64,000 nt of DNA from contig JAPSFT010000005.1 in the NCBI GenBank assembly GCA_035063765.1, forward strand, positions 231,488 through 295,487, in the 5' to 3' direction. The notes below the pieces were generated by a model. That model ran no database searches. It saw only the letters and a list, made by a program, of their open reading frames with translations, and was not told the origin of the DNA. This DNA is from Deltaproteobacteria bacterium (GTDB lineage: Bacteria; Myxococcota_A; UBA9160; PR03). The translations under genes were made by a program, and so were the position numbers. Positions 54,614-63,107 of the stretch are shown here, in pieces (position 1 is the stretch's first letter; each line of letters begins with the position of its first letter).

Positions 54614-55266
54614 ACGCGCGCCCGGCGCGCGGCGGCATCCCGGGGGCGCGCGGGCTCGCGTGGATCCTGCTGGCCGCCGGCCTCGTGGGCCTGGTCACCG
54701 GCTCGTGGGCGGGCGCGCAGCTCCAGCGCAGCCTCGCCTTCGGCGTGCCGCTGGCGTCGCCGTCGGGGCTCGCGGTCGACGAGGAGGGCCGGGTCTACGC
54801 CGGCACCGGCGTCGATCGCCTCCACGTGTACGGCGCCGACGGCCGCTTCGTGCGCGCCTGGTCCCTCGATCGCGGCGCGGGCCGCGTGCGGCTGCGGGTC
54901 GCGGCGCCGGGACGGATCGAGGTGGCCACCGGGGGCAGCGGGCGCCTCCACAGCTTCGACCACGACGGCCGGCTCACCGGGACGACCCCGGACGCCGGCG
55001 CGTTCGCGCGCTTCGGACCGACGCAGGATCGCGTCGCGGAGGGGCCCGGCGGGACGCGCTACGAGATCGAGGGCGGCGCGCTCGTGCAAGCGGCGCCGCC
55101 CCCCCGCCACGTCCTGTCACCGGCGGTCCACGCGCCGCTCGCGTGGTTCGCGCGAGCCCCGATCCAGGCGTTGACGCTGGTCCTCGGCACGAGCACCGCG
55201 GCGATCCTGGTCGGCATCGTGCTCGCGAGCCGGCGCCGCGGGGCCTCGCCGGCACGCGCGCGCTGA
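54610..55266 (+). CDS. Membrane protein with beta-propeller-like repeats
   Basis: The 218-residue protein has an N-terminal transmembrane helix (ILLAAGLVGLVTGSWAGAQLQ), a middle NHL/YncE-like region (SGLAVDEEGRVYAGTGVDRLHVYGADGRF), and a C-terminal hydrophobic helix (LVLGTSTAAILVGIVLASRRR). The GTG start overlaps the dehydrogenase stop. Transcription could run on into the integrase, only 45 bases downstream. No family is assigned. Confidence 0.55.
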   Translation: MNARPARGGIPGARGLAWILLAAGLVGLVTGSWAGAQLQRSLAFGVPLASPSGLAVDEEGRVYAGTGVDRLHVYGADGRFVRAWSLDRGAGRVRLRVAAPGRIEVATGGSGRLHSFDHDGRLTGTTPDAGAFARFGPTQDRVAEGPGGTRYEIEGGALVQAAPPPRHVLSPAVHAPLAWFARAPIQALTLVLGTSTAAILVGIVLASRRRGASPARAR

Positions 55267-55311
55267 CCTACCGTCCGCCCGTCGCCCCGGCCGGTCCCGC
55301 CGGACCGCCCC

Positions 55312-56298
<987 letters not shown>

Positions 56299-56524
56299 CC
56301 CCGACCCGGAGGCTCACGGCTCGATCCCCGACGGGCGTCTTCCCTGCGATCTCGCAACCGACCGAGCAAGCCGCCCATATCCTGCACGCCCCCACCGCCG
56401 AACCCCGGCCCCCTTGGCACCCCCGATCCCCCATCTCGGCCCCGCACCGCCAGAACCCGCGCCACCCCCCACCGCCCGAATGTATTATCCACCCCGGCCA
56501 TGCACCTCACAGGGAACGGGGGGT

Positions 56525-56545
56525 GTTGGCCAATAATAGTTAGCC
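56525..56545 (+). other. Candidate attI site
   Basis: Two directly repeated GTTRRYC-type motifs (GTTGGCC at 56525-56531 and GTTAGCC at 56539-56545) are 14 bases apart in an AT-rich patch (CAATAATA) just after intI. Since a cassette with an attC (56994) follows, recombination at GTTAGCC would put attI here. TATTAT at 56483-56488 is a possible -10 for a cassette promoter Pc. Confidence 0.35.
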
Positions 56546-56680
56546 AGCAGGGACTGATCAGCGTTCTTGGTACAGCAAGAGCTCTCGCGACCGCGATCGC
56601 GGTGCTTCGTGCGGAGGCTAGTCGCGACACCTTGCCATGCAGCTCCGCTCGGCCGCCCTCGAGCCAAGACGGCCCGTTCT

Positions 56681-56933
56681 CCTCGGCGGCGCCCGTCTTC
56701 GTAGAGGGTCGCTCAGCGCACACATCTGCTGGCTGGGGCGGCGCCGCCGTCTGCCGCCCGCGCAGTGCTCTCATTCGCGGAGTGAAGGCTGCTCCGGTCG
56801 CGCGCTGGCTCCAAGAGGGTGCTTCGGGCGGAGGCTGGCCTGCGCGGGCGTGCTTCTCGGCGGCGCCAGGTTTGTGAAAGGGCAGATCGGCAAGCGGCAT
56901 TGCTGGTTGGGAATGGGCGCCGCCGTCTGCCAG
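56681..56933 (+). repeat. Two diverged ~80-bp copies within cassette 1
   Basis: Copy 1 (56681-56758) and copy 2 (56855-56933) share CTCGGCGGCGCC, CTGGTTGG/CTGGCTGG-type blocks and GCCGCCGTCTGCC in the same order, 175 bases apart. They are not strong protein-coding repeats. They may be a regulatory or structural RNA or remains of a duplicated cassette end. Confidence 0.4.
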
Positions 56934-56993
56934 GCGGAGATGGTGCCAGCGCGGAGGGAGTCCCCATTCCCTCGCAGGGAATGTCGGCCTGCT

Positions 56994-57152
56994 GGCTAAC
57001 ATGACGTTGCAGCTGTCCGCCCGCAGCCTCGGGACCGCGGCGGCCCCGGCCGGCGGCGCGGTGTATGCTGCCAGCTCGAGGTCGCGTTGGCGGCCGCCGT
57101 CGAACCGCAGGTGGTTCATGGCGGGCGGCAGCTGAACGTCGATCCGTTGGGC
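56994..57152 (+). other. attC site 1
   Basis: Starts with inverse core GGCTAAC (56994-57000) and ends with core GTTGGGC (57146-57152), 159 bp. Left arm TGACGTTGCAGCTG pairs with right arm CAGCTGAACGTC, leaving the expected unpaired bases. Confidence 0.82.
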
Positions 57153-57179
57153 AGCGTGAACGCAACAGGGAGTCGAACC

Positions 57180-57455
57180 GTGGGGCGAGGCATCCTCCGT
57201 GTTCTAGGCATCGTGACCTTCTTCGCGAGTGGACTGCTGATGTTCGTCTTCTGGATGACCGCCATGTATCGGTGGCTCGGCGGCCTTGGTGTGATACTCG
57301 GGCTGGTCCTCACCCCGGGCGCAGTCGTATTCCCACTCGTCTATTGGTACGTCGAGGACGTATTCCCCACGGAGTACTTCGCTATCTGGGGAGTCGGCCT
57401 TGCCGGCATGTTCATCGCCGCGATTGGTGGAGCCGCCTCGGATTCCGGCGGGTAA
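57180..57455 (+). CDS. Cassette-encoded small membrane protein
   Basis: The 91-residue product has three hydrophobic segments (GIVTFFASGLLMFVF, WLGGLGVILGLVL, GVGLAGMFIAAIGG). GTG 57180 is preceded by AGGGAG; GTG 57156 is an alternative. It shares a cassette with the next gene. No family is recognised. Base composition is lower in GC than core genes. Confidence 0.5.
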   Translation: MGRGILRVLGIVTFFASGLLMFVFWMTAMYRWLGGLGVILGLVLTPGAVVFPLVYWYVEDVFPTEYFAIWGVGLAGMFIAAIGGAASDSGG

Positions 57456-57457
57456 CC

Positions 57458-57958
57458 GTGACGTCGGACTCGCAATACCCGGGTGCCGTGCCGCCGGAGG
57501 ACTCGCCTGGTGCCTTTGCCTGGCTTGGATGGTATTTCCGGCAGCGCCTCGGAAGCATCTTGACCGTTCCACTGCTCATTCTCATTACTTGGGCGCTGGT
57601 CGTCTCAGCCGCCGGCACCCTCATTCAAGGGCTGGCAATGCTGCGAGCATCCCATGCCGTGTTCGGCTTTCTTGGACTCGTCGCGGTCTTGTTGGTTGGC
57701 TGGGCCCCCATTCTCCTCCCGCCTGCTCTCTACTTCTCGCTGCTCAGGTACCTCCCCGGGCTGTGGATTCAGACGGACACCTCAAGGCGAGCGAAATTGA
57801 GCCTGACACTCCTGGCCGTGATCGCGATTCCACTTCTCGCGCATCTGGTGTACCAGGGCATAGTTCTCGGTATCGGCTGGATCGCGGACCAGGACCCTTG
57901 TGCTGCATTCCAGGCGGGTGTTACCGGCTCACGCCCCCCTCCTCCGGACTGCGGGTAG
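57458..57958 (+). CDS. Cassette-encoded membrane protein
   Basis: The 166-residue protein has about four helices (VPLLILITWALVVSAAGTLI, FGFLGLVAVLLVGWAPILLP, LTLLAVIAIPLLAHLVYQG) and a Cys-Pro-rich end. GTG 57458 lies two bases after the preceding stop. The pair with 57180 may form a membrane complex. Function is unknown. Confidence 0.55.
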   Translation: MTSDSQYPGAVPPEDSPGAFAWLGWYFRQRLGSILTVPLLILITWALVVSAAGTLIQGLAMLRASHAVFGFLGLVAVLLVGWAPILLPPALYFSLLRYLPGLWIQTDTSRRAKLSLTLLAVIAIPLLAHLVYQGIVLGIGWIADQDPCAAFQAGVTGSRPPPPDCG

Positions 57959-57968
57959 GTCGCACGCT

Positions 57969-58083
57969 GCCCAACAAGCCGCTGAAGCTGTCGGCCGCGG
58001 GCTTCAGCCGCGCGGGCGGCCGTGCTCTACGCGAGTCGTGGTAGGCTCACGCGCGGCCGCAGCTTAGCGGCCAGCCGTTGGGC
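57969..58083 (+). other. attC site 2
   Basis: Inverse core GCCCAAC (57969-57975), core GTTGGGC (58077-58083), 115 bp. It is the shortest in the array. The arms GCTGAAGCTG and GCAGCTTAGC pair with a central GC-rich loop. Confidence 0.82.
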
Positions 58084-58095
58084 GGCGAACGGAAA

Positions 58096-58758
58096 GTGAA
58101 CTCGCAGGTCCTTGCTACGGTCGTTGGCCTGGTCGTGGCGCTCGGCGGCCCGCTCCTTTTGATCAGCCCCGCAAGCCGCCTGCTCGGTAGGTCCGATGCC
58201 ATCGTCACGAAGGTCCTCGAGCAGGCCGTGCTCTGGGTCTTCCTTGCGATGGTCTTGGCCGTTGTTCTCATCTGGGAGCGGAAGCCCCTTACATCCCTTT
58301 GGTTCCAGCCGTTCCACTGGCAGTCGCTCGCATGGGGCCTTCTGCTGGCCGCGACCATGATCTGTCTGGTCTTCCCCTTGCGGGTGTGGCTGGTCCGTGT
58401 GTCGGGCCTCCCGGACTTCCAAGCCGGACTCGAGAGAGTCCTTGCGCTCCCGATCTGGTTCCGTGTCGTGGCCGTCGTTACGGCCGGCGTGGTCGAGGAA
58501 ACCCTGTTTCACGGCTACGCGCTTACTCGGGTCGGCGCGTTCATGGGAAGCTACTGGCTCGCCGCCCTGGTTCTCGTTCCGGCATTCGCCCTCGTACACC
58601 TTCCGTTCTGGGGCTCGGGGTTCGTCCTCAGTCTGCTCCCAGCCGGCGTGCTGAGCGCGGCCTTCTTCATCTGGAAGCAAGACCTCCTGGCAATGGTCGT
58701 CGCGCACACCTTTGTCGACGCCATGGGCCTCATCTTCGCGCCTCCAGTCTCGAAGTAG
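58096..58758 (+). CDS. Cassette-encoded CPBP-family intramembrane protease
   Basis: The 220-residue membrane protein has the Abi/CPBP motifs: EETLFHGYALTR (Glu-Glu and Arg motif 1), ALVHLPFWG (His motif 2) and AHTFVDAMGL (His motif 3). Seven or eight helices are seen. In other bacteria the family covers bacteriocin self-immunity and prenyl-CAAX-type proteases. GTG 58096 is favoured over TTG 58078, which lies within the attC core. Confidence 0.8.
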   Translation: MNSQVLATVVGLVVALGGPLLLISPASRLLGRSDAIVTKVLEQAVLWVFLAMVLAVVLIWERKPLTSLWFQPFHWQSLAWGLLLAATMICLVFPLRVWLVRVSGLPDFQAGLERVLALPIWFRVVAVVTAGVVEETLFHGYALTRVGAFMGSYWLAALVLVPAFALVHLPFWGSGFVLSLLPAGVLSAAFFIWKQDLLAMVVAHTFVDAMGLIFAPPVSK

Positions 58759-58791
58759 CGAAGCGGCTCGCGCGAGCCGGGCGTGTTCGCC

Positions 58792-58927
58792 GCCCAACAA
58801 GGCGCTGCAGCTGACAAGCCACAGCAGGCTCCAATCGGTCCGTGGTAGAGTCTGGCGTTGACACGTGGGCGCTTCGGTCGAGCCGCGGAGGCGCTGTGGC
58901 TCGCAGCTGAGCGCCGATCCGTTGGAC
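58792..58927 (+). other. attC site 3
   Basis: Inverse core GCCCAAC (58792-58798), core GTTGGAC (58921-58927), 136 bp. Sequence is close to attC 6 and 7, sharing GACAAGCCACAGC and GGAGGCGCTGTGGCTCGCAG blocks. Confidence 0.85.
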
Positions 58928-58951
58928 GGCGATAAGAACCTAGGGTCACGC

Positions 58952-59479
58952 GTGGCTCAATCGGAAGAGTCGGCTCTCGTTGTACTCGTTCCCGCCGCGG
59001 AGCCCTTGGTCGCCACCTTTCGCAGCCAGTTCGATCGGTCGGCCATTCGCGGGCTACCCGCTCACATCACGGTCCTCTATCCGTTCCGTCATCCTGATTC
59101 GCTGTCCTCCGAGCTTTTGCGCGACCTGCAGGCTCTCTTCCGAGGGCACCGCCGCTTCAGCTTCTCCCTTGCCGGCGCCTGTGGCTTTCCGGGCGTCGTC
59201 TATCTGGCACCACAGCCCGTCGCGCCCTTCGATGCACTGATGCGGGACGCGGCCTCTCGCTTCCCGGACACGCCGCCTTACGGAGGCATGTTCGCCCATC
59301 CGGTGCCACATCTCACCGTCGCCCAAGACCCGCCGGCGCGATGCCTCCTCGAAGTCACATCCCAGTTCCTCCGCGCGGCGGGCGCGAAGCTTCCCCTGCA
59401 ATGTATGGCCGACGAAGTCGCCCTGGCGGTCAAGAGAGCGGGACGCTGGTCCGTCGGTCCGCGGTTCCCGCTTGCGTAA
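58952..59479 (+). CDS. Cassette-encoded 2H phosphoesterase (RNA-ligase-like)
   Basis: The 175-residue protein has two HxT-type motifs: PAHITVLYPF and PHLTVAQD, spaced about 95 residues apart, the hallmark of 2H phosphoesterases (2'-5' RNA ligase/LigT-type). These cleave cyclic or 2'-5' phosphodiesters. GTG 58952 follows a weak AGGG. The substrate is unknown. Such genes also occur in defence and tRNA repair contexts. Confidence 0.82.
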   Translation: MAQSEESALVVLVPAAEPLVATFRSQFDRSAIRGLPAHITVLYPFRHPDSLSSELLRDLQALFRGHRRFSFSLAGACGFPGVVYLAPQPVAPFDALMRDAASRFPDTPPYGGMFAHPVPHLTVAQDPPARCLLEVTSQFLRAAGAKLPLQCMADEVALAVKRAGRWSVGPRFPLA

Positions 59480-59488
59480 AGGCTCGCC

Positions 59489-59641
59489 GTCCAACAAGCG
59501 GCTGCAGCTGACGGCCGCGGTCGGAGGCTTGCGGGGGCCTGTAGCCGTCGGCCGGCCGGTCGGGGGCTGGGCACGCGGCCGGCCTCCGGACGTGGCATCA
59601 TGGCCTGCGCGCGGCCGCAGCTGAGCCGCGATCCGTTGGGC
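59489..59641 (+). other. attC site 4
   Basis: Inverse core GTCCAAC (59489-59495), core GTTGGGC (59635-59641), 153 bp. It belongs to the group with GGCTGCAGCTGACGGCCGCG and GCGCGGCCGCAGCTGAGCC arms, like attC 8. Confidence 0.85.
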
Positions 59642-59719
59642 CGCCTGAGAAGCTTTGCTGTCACCACCAAGTGAGAACTGGTGTAGGATTGGCGGTGCCT
59701 ACCGGAGGGAGGAATCTCG

Positions 59720-60145
59720 ATGAGCGACGTTCAGTCCGAGAAGGAACTTGTAGCCACCATTTTCGGAACTGTAAGCGATCGGCGAGTCGTCTATTTCGGC
59801 AAGAAGGGCTGGTTCAGGGGCGGATCGCGCCAAGATATCCCGCTAAAGCATGTGACATCGGTCCGCGTCGATACCTGGCGAAGCCTCTTCCTCGGGTTGC
59901 CCATCGCGTTCACCGGTTTTCTCTGCTCTCTCGCCATCCTTTCCGGCTCCGGAGGAGCCACGGTGTTCGGAGTGGTTGTCGGCCTGCCGTTGCTGTTTCT
60001 TGGAGTCCTTCTCGTTTGGGGCTCGCCGTCGGTCATGGTGAATACCGCCGGAACAGACCTCAGCGCATCGGTCGGATGGCCCTGGCAGCGAGGCGAGGCT
60101 GAGAAGTTCGCCGAAACGCTTCGGAGCCAGCTCTTCCGAGAGTAG
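59720..60145 (+). CDS. Cassette-encoded membrane protein
   Basis: The 141-residue protein has a soluble N-terminus with beta strands (VVYFGKKGWFRGGSRQDIPL, PH-like), two helices (LGLPIAFTGFLCSLAILSG and GVVVGLPLLFLGVLLVWG) and a short soluble C-terminus. GAGGGAGG precedes ATG 59720. The PH-like strands resemble bacterial bPH membrane proteins, but this is inference. No function is assigned. Confidence 0.6.
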   Translation: MSDVQSEKELVATIFGTVSDRRVVYFGKKGWFRGGSRQDIPLKHVTSVRVDTWRSLFLGLPIAFTGFLCSLAILSGSGGATVFGVVVGLPLLFLGVLLVWGSPSVMVNTAGTDLSASVGWPWQRGEAEKFAETLRSQLFRE

Positions 60146-60185
60146 TTCTTCGGCTTCAGCGTTGGCTCAGCGAACCGAGACAGCG

Positions 60186-60319
60186 GCCCAACAAGGCGCT
60201 GCAGCTGTCGATCGCCCGGTTTCCTCCATCAAGCGCCGGTGCCGTCTGGCGGCGAGCAGTGGCGTACCAACCGGGCCGGTCAGCCCGGGCGCTCGCAGCT
60301 GAGCGCCAAGCCGTTGGGC
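60186..60319 (+). other. attC site 5
   Basis: Inverse core GCCCAAC (60186-60192), core GTTGGGC (60313-60319), 134 bp. The left arm CTGCAGCTGTCG and the right arm CGCAGCTGAGCG pair. The central loop differs from the other groups. Confidence 0.84.
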
Positions 60320-60340
60320 GGCGGGAAGAGGAGTGTCGCG

Positions 60341-61189
60341 GTGAGCGGTAGTCCGCTGGATCAGATTCTCGCCGAGAATCCGACTCTCGCGGAGCACGTT
60401 GGAAGCAACCCAGAGTTTCGCGCCTACCTCGAGAAGGCTCTGCAGGCGAGCCCCCAACTTTTCGCGGCCGATCGTGCGCTGGCAAAGGAATGGCAGGATC
60501 GGCTCAGCCAGCACCGGGACTGGCTCGTCCGCACCGAGTACGAGGTCTCAACGGCATACGACAAGACGCTGGTCACCTTGGCCACCGGTGCCCTGGCACT
60601 CTCCGTTGCCTTGCTGAACGCCCTCAAGCTCGATCCGTCCGACAGTGCGCTCTTCTGGCTCCGACTCGGCTGGATCACTCTGGTTTCCAGCATCGTTACG
60701 CTGCTTGCGTCCGTGGCCGCCGGAAGGGTCTCCCTTCGTCACGCCATCTCGTTTACGGATCAGATGCTGGTTAACCCCCCTTCCCTCATTCAGGCCATCC
60801 CGGTCAATGGAAAGCCAAAGCCGAAGCGCTGGGCGAGCACCCTGACCATTATCCTTACCGCCGTCGCCAGTCTGCTCTTCGCACTCGGTGTCGGGAGTCT
60901 CGTATACTTCGCAGCCTCAACCATTCCTCCGAAGATGGAGAGCGACATGTCTTCCGAGAATAAGCGTCCGGCACCCGCTGGCTACGAGAAGCGTGGCTAT
61001 TCGCCTCCGCCTCCTCCGCCCGCGCCCGCCCAACAGGCCCCCGCGAATCAGCCGCAGAGCCCGGCGCCCGCGGCGCCTCAGCCCGCACCCTCTGCGGTCG
61101 CAGAGCCGTCGTCTCCGCAATCATCCGAGCCCGCCGCCCAACAAGGCGCTGCAGCTGACGAGCCACAGCATCCTCCAATCGGTCCGTAG
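60341..61189 (+). CDS. Cassette-encoded membrane protein whose frame enters attC
   Basis: The 282-residue protein has a soluble helical N-terminus (residues 1-85), three helices (LVTLATGALALSVALLNAL, LGWITLVSSIVTLLASVA, LTIILTAVASLLFALGVG) and a Pro/Gln/Ala-rich C-terminus. The last 18 or so residues (AQQGAAADEPQHPP) are encoded by attC 6; stop TAG at 61187-61189 lies inside the site. GTG 60341 follows GAGGAG. Function is unknown. Confidence 0.6.
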   Translation: MSGSPLDQILAENPTLAEHVGSNPEFRAYLEKALQASPQLFAADRALAKEWQDRLSQHRDWLVRTEYEVSTAYDKTLVTLATGALALSVALLNALKLDPSDSALFWLRLGWITLVSSIVTLLASVAAGRVSLRHAISFTDQMLVNPPSLIQAIPVNGKPKPKRWASTLTIILTAVASLLFALGVGSLVYFAASTIPPKMESDMSSENKRPAPAGYEKRGYSPPPPPPAPAQQAPANQPQSPAPAAPQPAPSAVAEPSSPQSSEPAAQQGAAADEPQHPPIGP

Positions 61190-61270
61190 TACCGTTTGGC
61201 ATCGAACTCAGGCGCTTCGATCGGGCCCCAGAGGCGCTGTGGCTCGCAGCTGAGCGCTGATCCGTTAGCC
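61136..61270 (+). other. attC site 6
   Basis: Inverse core GCCCAAC (61136-61142), core GTTAGCC (61264-61270), 135 bp. It is close to attC 3 and 7. The preceding gene's stop codon lies inside it. Confidence 0.84.
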
Positions 61271-61325
61271 GGCGCCAGGAGAGCAGGCACTTGCGCGCGG
61301 CGGCCGACTGGGAGAACTTCTTCGC

Positions 61326-61544
61326 GTGAGCATTCTCTCACCCGAGCGAATCCGAGGGCTGAGTCCCGCAGAGCGGATCGAGCTCATCGAGCTTCTCTGG
61401 GAGAGCTTCGTCGAAGCTCCGGACGCGCTCCCCGTGACCGAGGAACAGCGGGCTGAACTCCGCCGCCGCCTGGCCGAGCACGAGCGCGATCCGGATGCCG
61501 CCAAACCCTGGCCTGAGGTCCGAGCCGAGCTCGATCGAGAGTGA
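61326..61544 (+). CDS. Cassette-encoded antitoxin (addiction-module component)
   Basis: The 72-residue protein resembles putative addiction-module components (TIGR02574/RelB-like) with LSPAERIELIELLWESF and an acidic C-terminal helix. It overlaps the toxin start by four bases. Such small proteins neutralise and autoregulate their toxin. GTG start. Confidence 0.75.
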   Translation: MSILSPERIRGLSPAERIELIELLWESFVEAPDALPVTEEQRAELRRRLAEHERDPDAAKPWPEVRAELDRE

Positions 61545-61837
61545 GAGTCCGGCTCACCCCCGAGGCGAAGGCTGACGTTGCAGAGGCGCGGCGCTGGTAC
61601 CGCAAACGGAGAGCCGGGCTCGACACGCGGTTTCTCGACGCGCTCGGAGTCTGCTTGGATTCCATCTCTGCTCATCCCGAGCGCGGCGCGATCGTCGAGG
61701 GCAGAATCCGCCGCGTCCTCATGCGCGGGTTCCCCTACGGCGTCTTCTACGTTGTCTACTCCAACGAAGCCATCGTGGTTGCTTGTCTCCACGGAGCCCG
61801 CAGCCCTCAGGTCTGGCGTCGGAGGGGCGCCGGCTAA
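61541..61837 (+). CDS. Cassette-encoded RelE/ParE-type toxin
   Basis: The 98-residue protein has the RelE/ParE fold: LTPEAKADVAEARRWYRKRRAGLDTRFLDAL, FPYGVFYVVYSNEAIVVACLHGARSP. The stop TAA is within the attC inverse core GGCTAAC. With the upstream antitoxin it forms a type II pair that could stabilise the cassette array. Its exact target (ribosome or gyrase) cannot be told. Confidence 0.82.
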   Translation: MRVRLTPEAKADVAEARRWYRKRRAGLDTRFLDALGVCLDSISAHPERGAIVEGRIRRVLMRGFPYGVFYVVYSNEAIVVACLHGARSPQVWRRRGAG

Positions 61838-61967
61838 CAAGCGGTTGCAGCTGACGAGCCACAGCGCGCTCCAATCGACCTCTGGTAGAGTCTGGCATTG
61901 ACACTTGGGTGCTCCGTTCGGACCACGGAGGCGCTGTGGCTCGCAGCTGAACCGCCATCCGTTAGGC
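61832..61967 (+). other. attC site 7
   Basis: Inverse core GGCTAAC (61832-61838), core GTTAGGC (61961-61967), 136 bp. Its inverse core supplies the stop codon of the toxin. It is close in sequence to attC 3 and 6. Confidence 0.85.
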
Positions 61968-61991
61968 GGCCGGAGCCGAAGAGGGGGTGAG

Positions 61992-62225
61992 ATGCGAGCG
62001 CTGATCCTAAGAGCGCACTACAACGACCACACCGAGGAGTCCCGCGTCACCTCAGAGGATGACCCGTGCGGCATGTTTGTTGCCGGACACTTCCTGGAGG
62101 TTCGGTGGCCGTCACCGCAGGAGGCGACGGTCAACGTCGAAGGGAAGGACGTCCGAATCGCTCCTGCCGGTACGACCGAGTTCACCTTCATCGGCGTGCG
62201 TGTGCAGGCAACATTCGCTCGCTAG
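61992..62225 (+). CDS. Cassette-encoded small protein, 77 residues
   Basis: The short soluble protein begins MRALILRAHYNDHTEESRV and is beta-rich (VEGKDVRIAP, TTEFTFIGV). GAGGGGG precedes ATG 61992. It shares a cassette with the PEP-CTERM gene, because no attC separates them. No family is recognised. Confidence 0.45.
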   Translation: MRALILRAHYNDHTEESRVTSEDDPCGMFVAGHFLEVRWPSPQEATVNVEGKDVRIAPAGTTEFTFIGVRVQATFAR

Positions 62226-62252
62226 CGTGCGAAAACTCGGAGGTCTCGCCGC

Positions 62253-63107
62253 ATGAACCGCACCTTTCCTGTGCTTCTCGTTCTGCTGTTCATCTCTTCT
62301 AATGCCAACGCGGCTTCCATCAGCCAACGCCTTCCTCAGCTCGAGGCCATTCACACAGCCGATCAGGTGCTTGTATCGACGGTCCAGGAGCTCGCAATCG
62401 TGCCTACTATCGTCGATCCGATCAGTCTGAGCTTCGACTTTTCGGGCGTGATCGACTCCCCGCTGGTTCTAGACGCGAACGCTCAAGTCATCCCTTTTCA
62501 CTTTACGGGCGTGCTCAGCATGAGCGGGCCCGAGTGGAATCCATACGACCCGGGCGGTTCGAACTTCACCGTGCTCATACCCCTGGTGTCGCTCTCAGAC
62601 ACGCAATCCACGGCCGGCTTCCGATTCGTCCTCGAGCCAGACGGCCACTTCAGGTACAGCTTCACCGGCCTCTTCAACGGCCTCGGTATCCCGTCGCTTT
62701 CCTCTGTGAACGTGGGGCTTGGTTTCACTGTCCACACGGCATGCCCGGTGTACGTGCTTCTCCCCTGCCCCAGCAACCCTCCGTTCTCCTTCTATCAGCC
62801 TGGTTCGGTGTCTGTCACCTATGCCGCGATCACGCTCTCCGACCAACTCCTCTCCCCCGACCTCACTCGAACGGTGCCCGAGCCCTTGACCAGCTCCTTG
62901 CTCGCCCTCGGAATTCTGTCTCTTGCGGCACGCAGGATGTCACCGCGTCCATGGCGAAATCAACGCCGGCCGCCTAACCAGCGGCTGCAGCTGACGGCCG
63001 CGGGCGGTGGTGTGCCGAGCGGTAGCCCGGCCGCCGCTGGGTCCGGGGTGGGGCGCGCCAGCGGCGTCCGGTCGGTGGTAGGGCGCTCCACGCGCGGCCG
63101 CAGCTGA
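62253..63107 (+). CDS. PEP-CTERM-type exported protein whose frame crosses attC
   Basis: The 284-residue frame starts with a signal peptide (TFPVLLVLLFISSNANA|ASI) and a beta-rich domain with three Cys. A PEP-CTERM-like sorting signal VPEPLTSSLLALGILSLAARRM (VPEP, helix, Arg cluster) ends near residue 232. Some 50 more residues are encoded through attC 8, with the stop TGA in its conserved CAGCTGA box. PEP-CTERM proteins normally end after the Arg cluster, so the tail is unusual. No exosortase is in the window. Confidence 0.65.
   Translation: MNRTFPVLLVLLFISSNANAASISQRLPQLEAIHTADQVLVSTVQELAIVPTIVDPISLSFDFSGVIDSPLVLDANAQVIPFHFTGVLSMSGPEWNPYDPGGSNFTVLIPLVSLSDTQSTAGFRFVLEPDGHFRYSFTGLFNGLGIPSLSSVNVGLGFTVHTACPVYVLLPCPSNPPFSFYQPGSVSVTYAAITLSDQLLSPDLTRTVPEPLTSSLLALGILSLAARRMSPRPWRNQRRPPNQRLQLTAAGGGVPSGSPAAAGSGVGRASGVRSVVGRSTRGRS

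Larger units (their letters stand above)
56299..56993 (+). other. 695-bp region after intI: attI-like site and a coding-poor first cassette
   Basis: No confident gene is seen here. A 120-residue frame 56637-56999 ends at the attC inverse core, but its Arg/Cys/Leu-rich translation has no domain. Two diverged copies of about 80 bp (see 56681) and a perfect 14-bp palindrome ACCGCGATCGCGGT at 56590-56603 are the only visible structure. GC content varies strongly along the segment. Confidence 0.45.
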
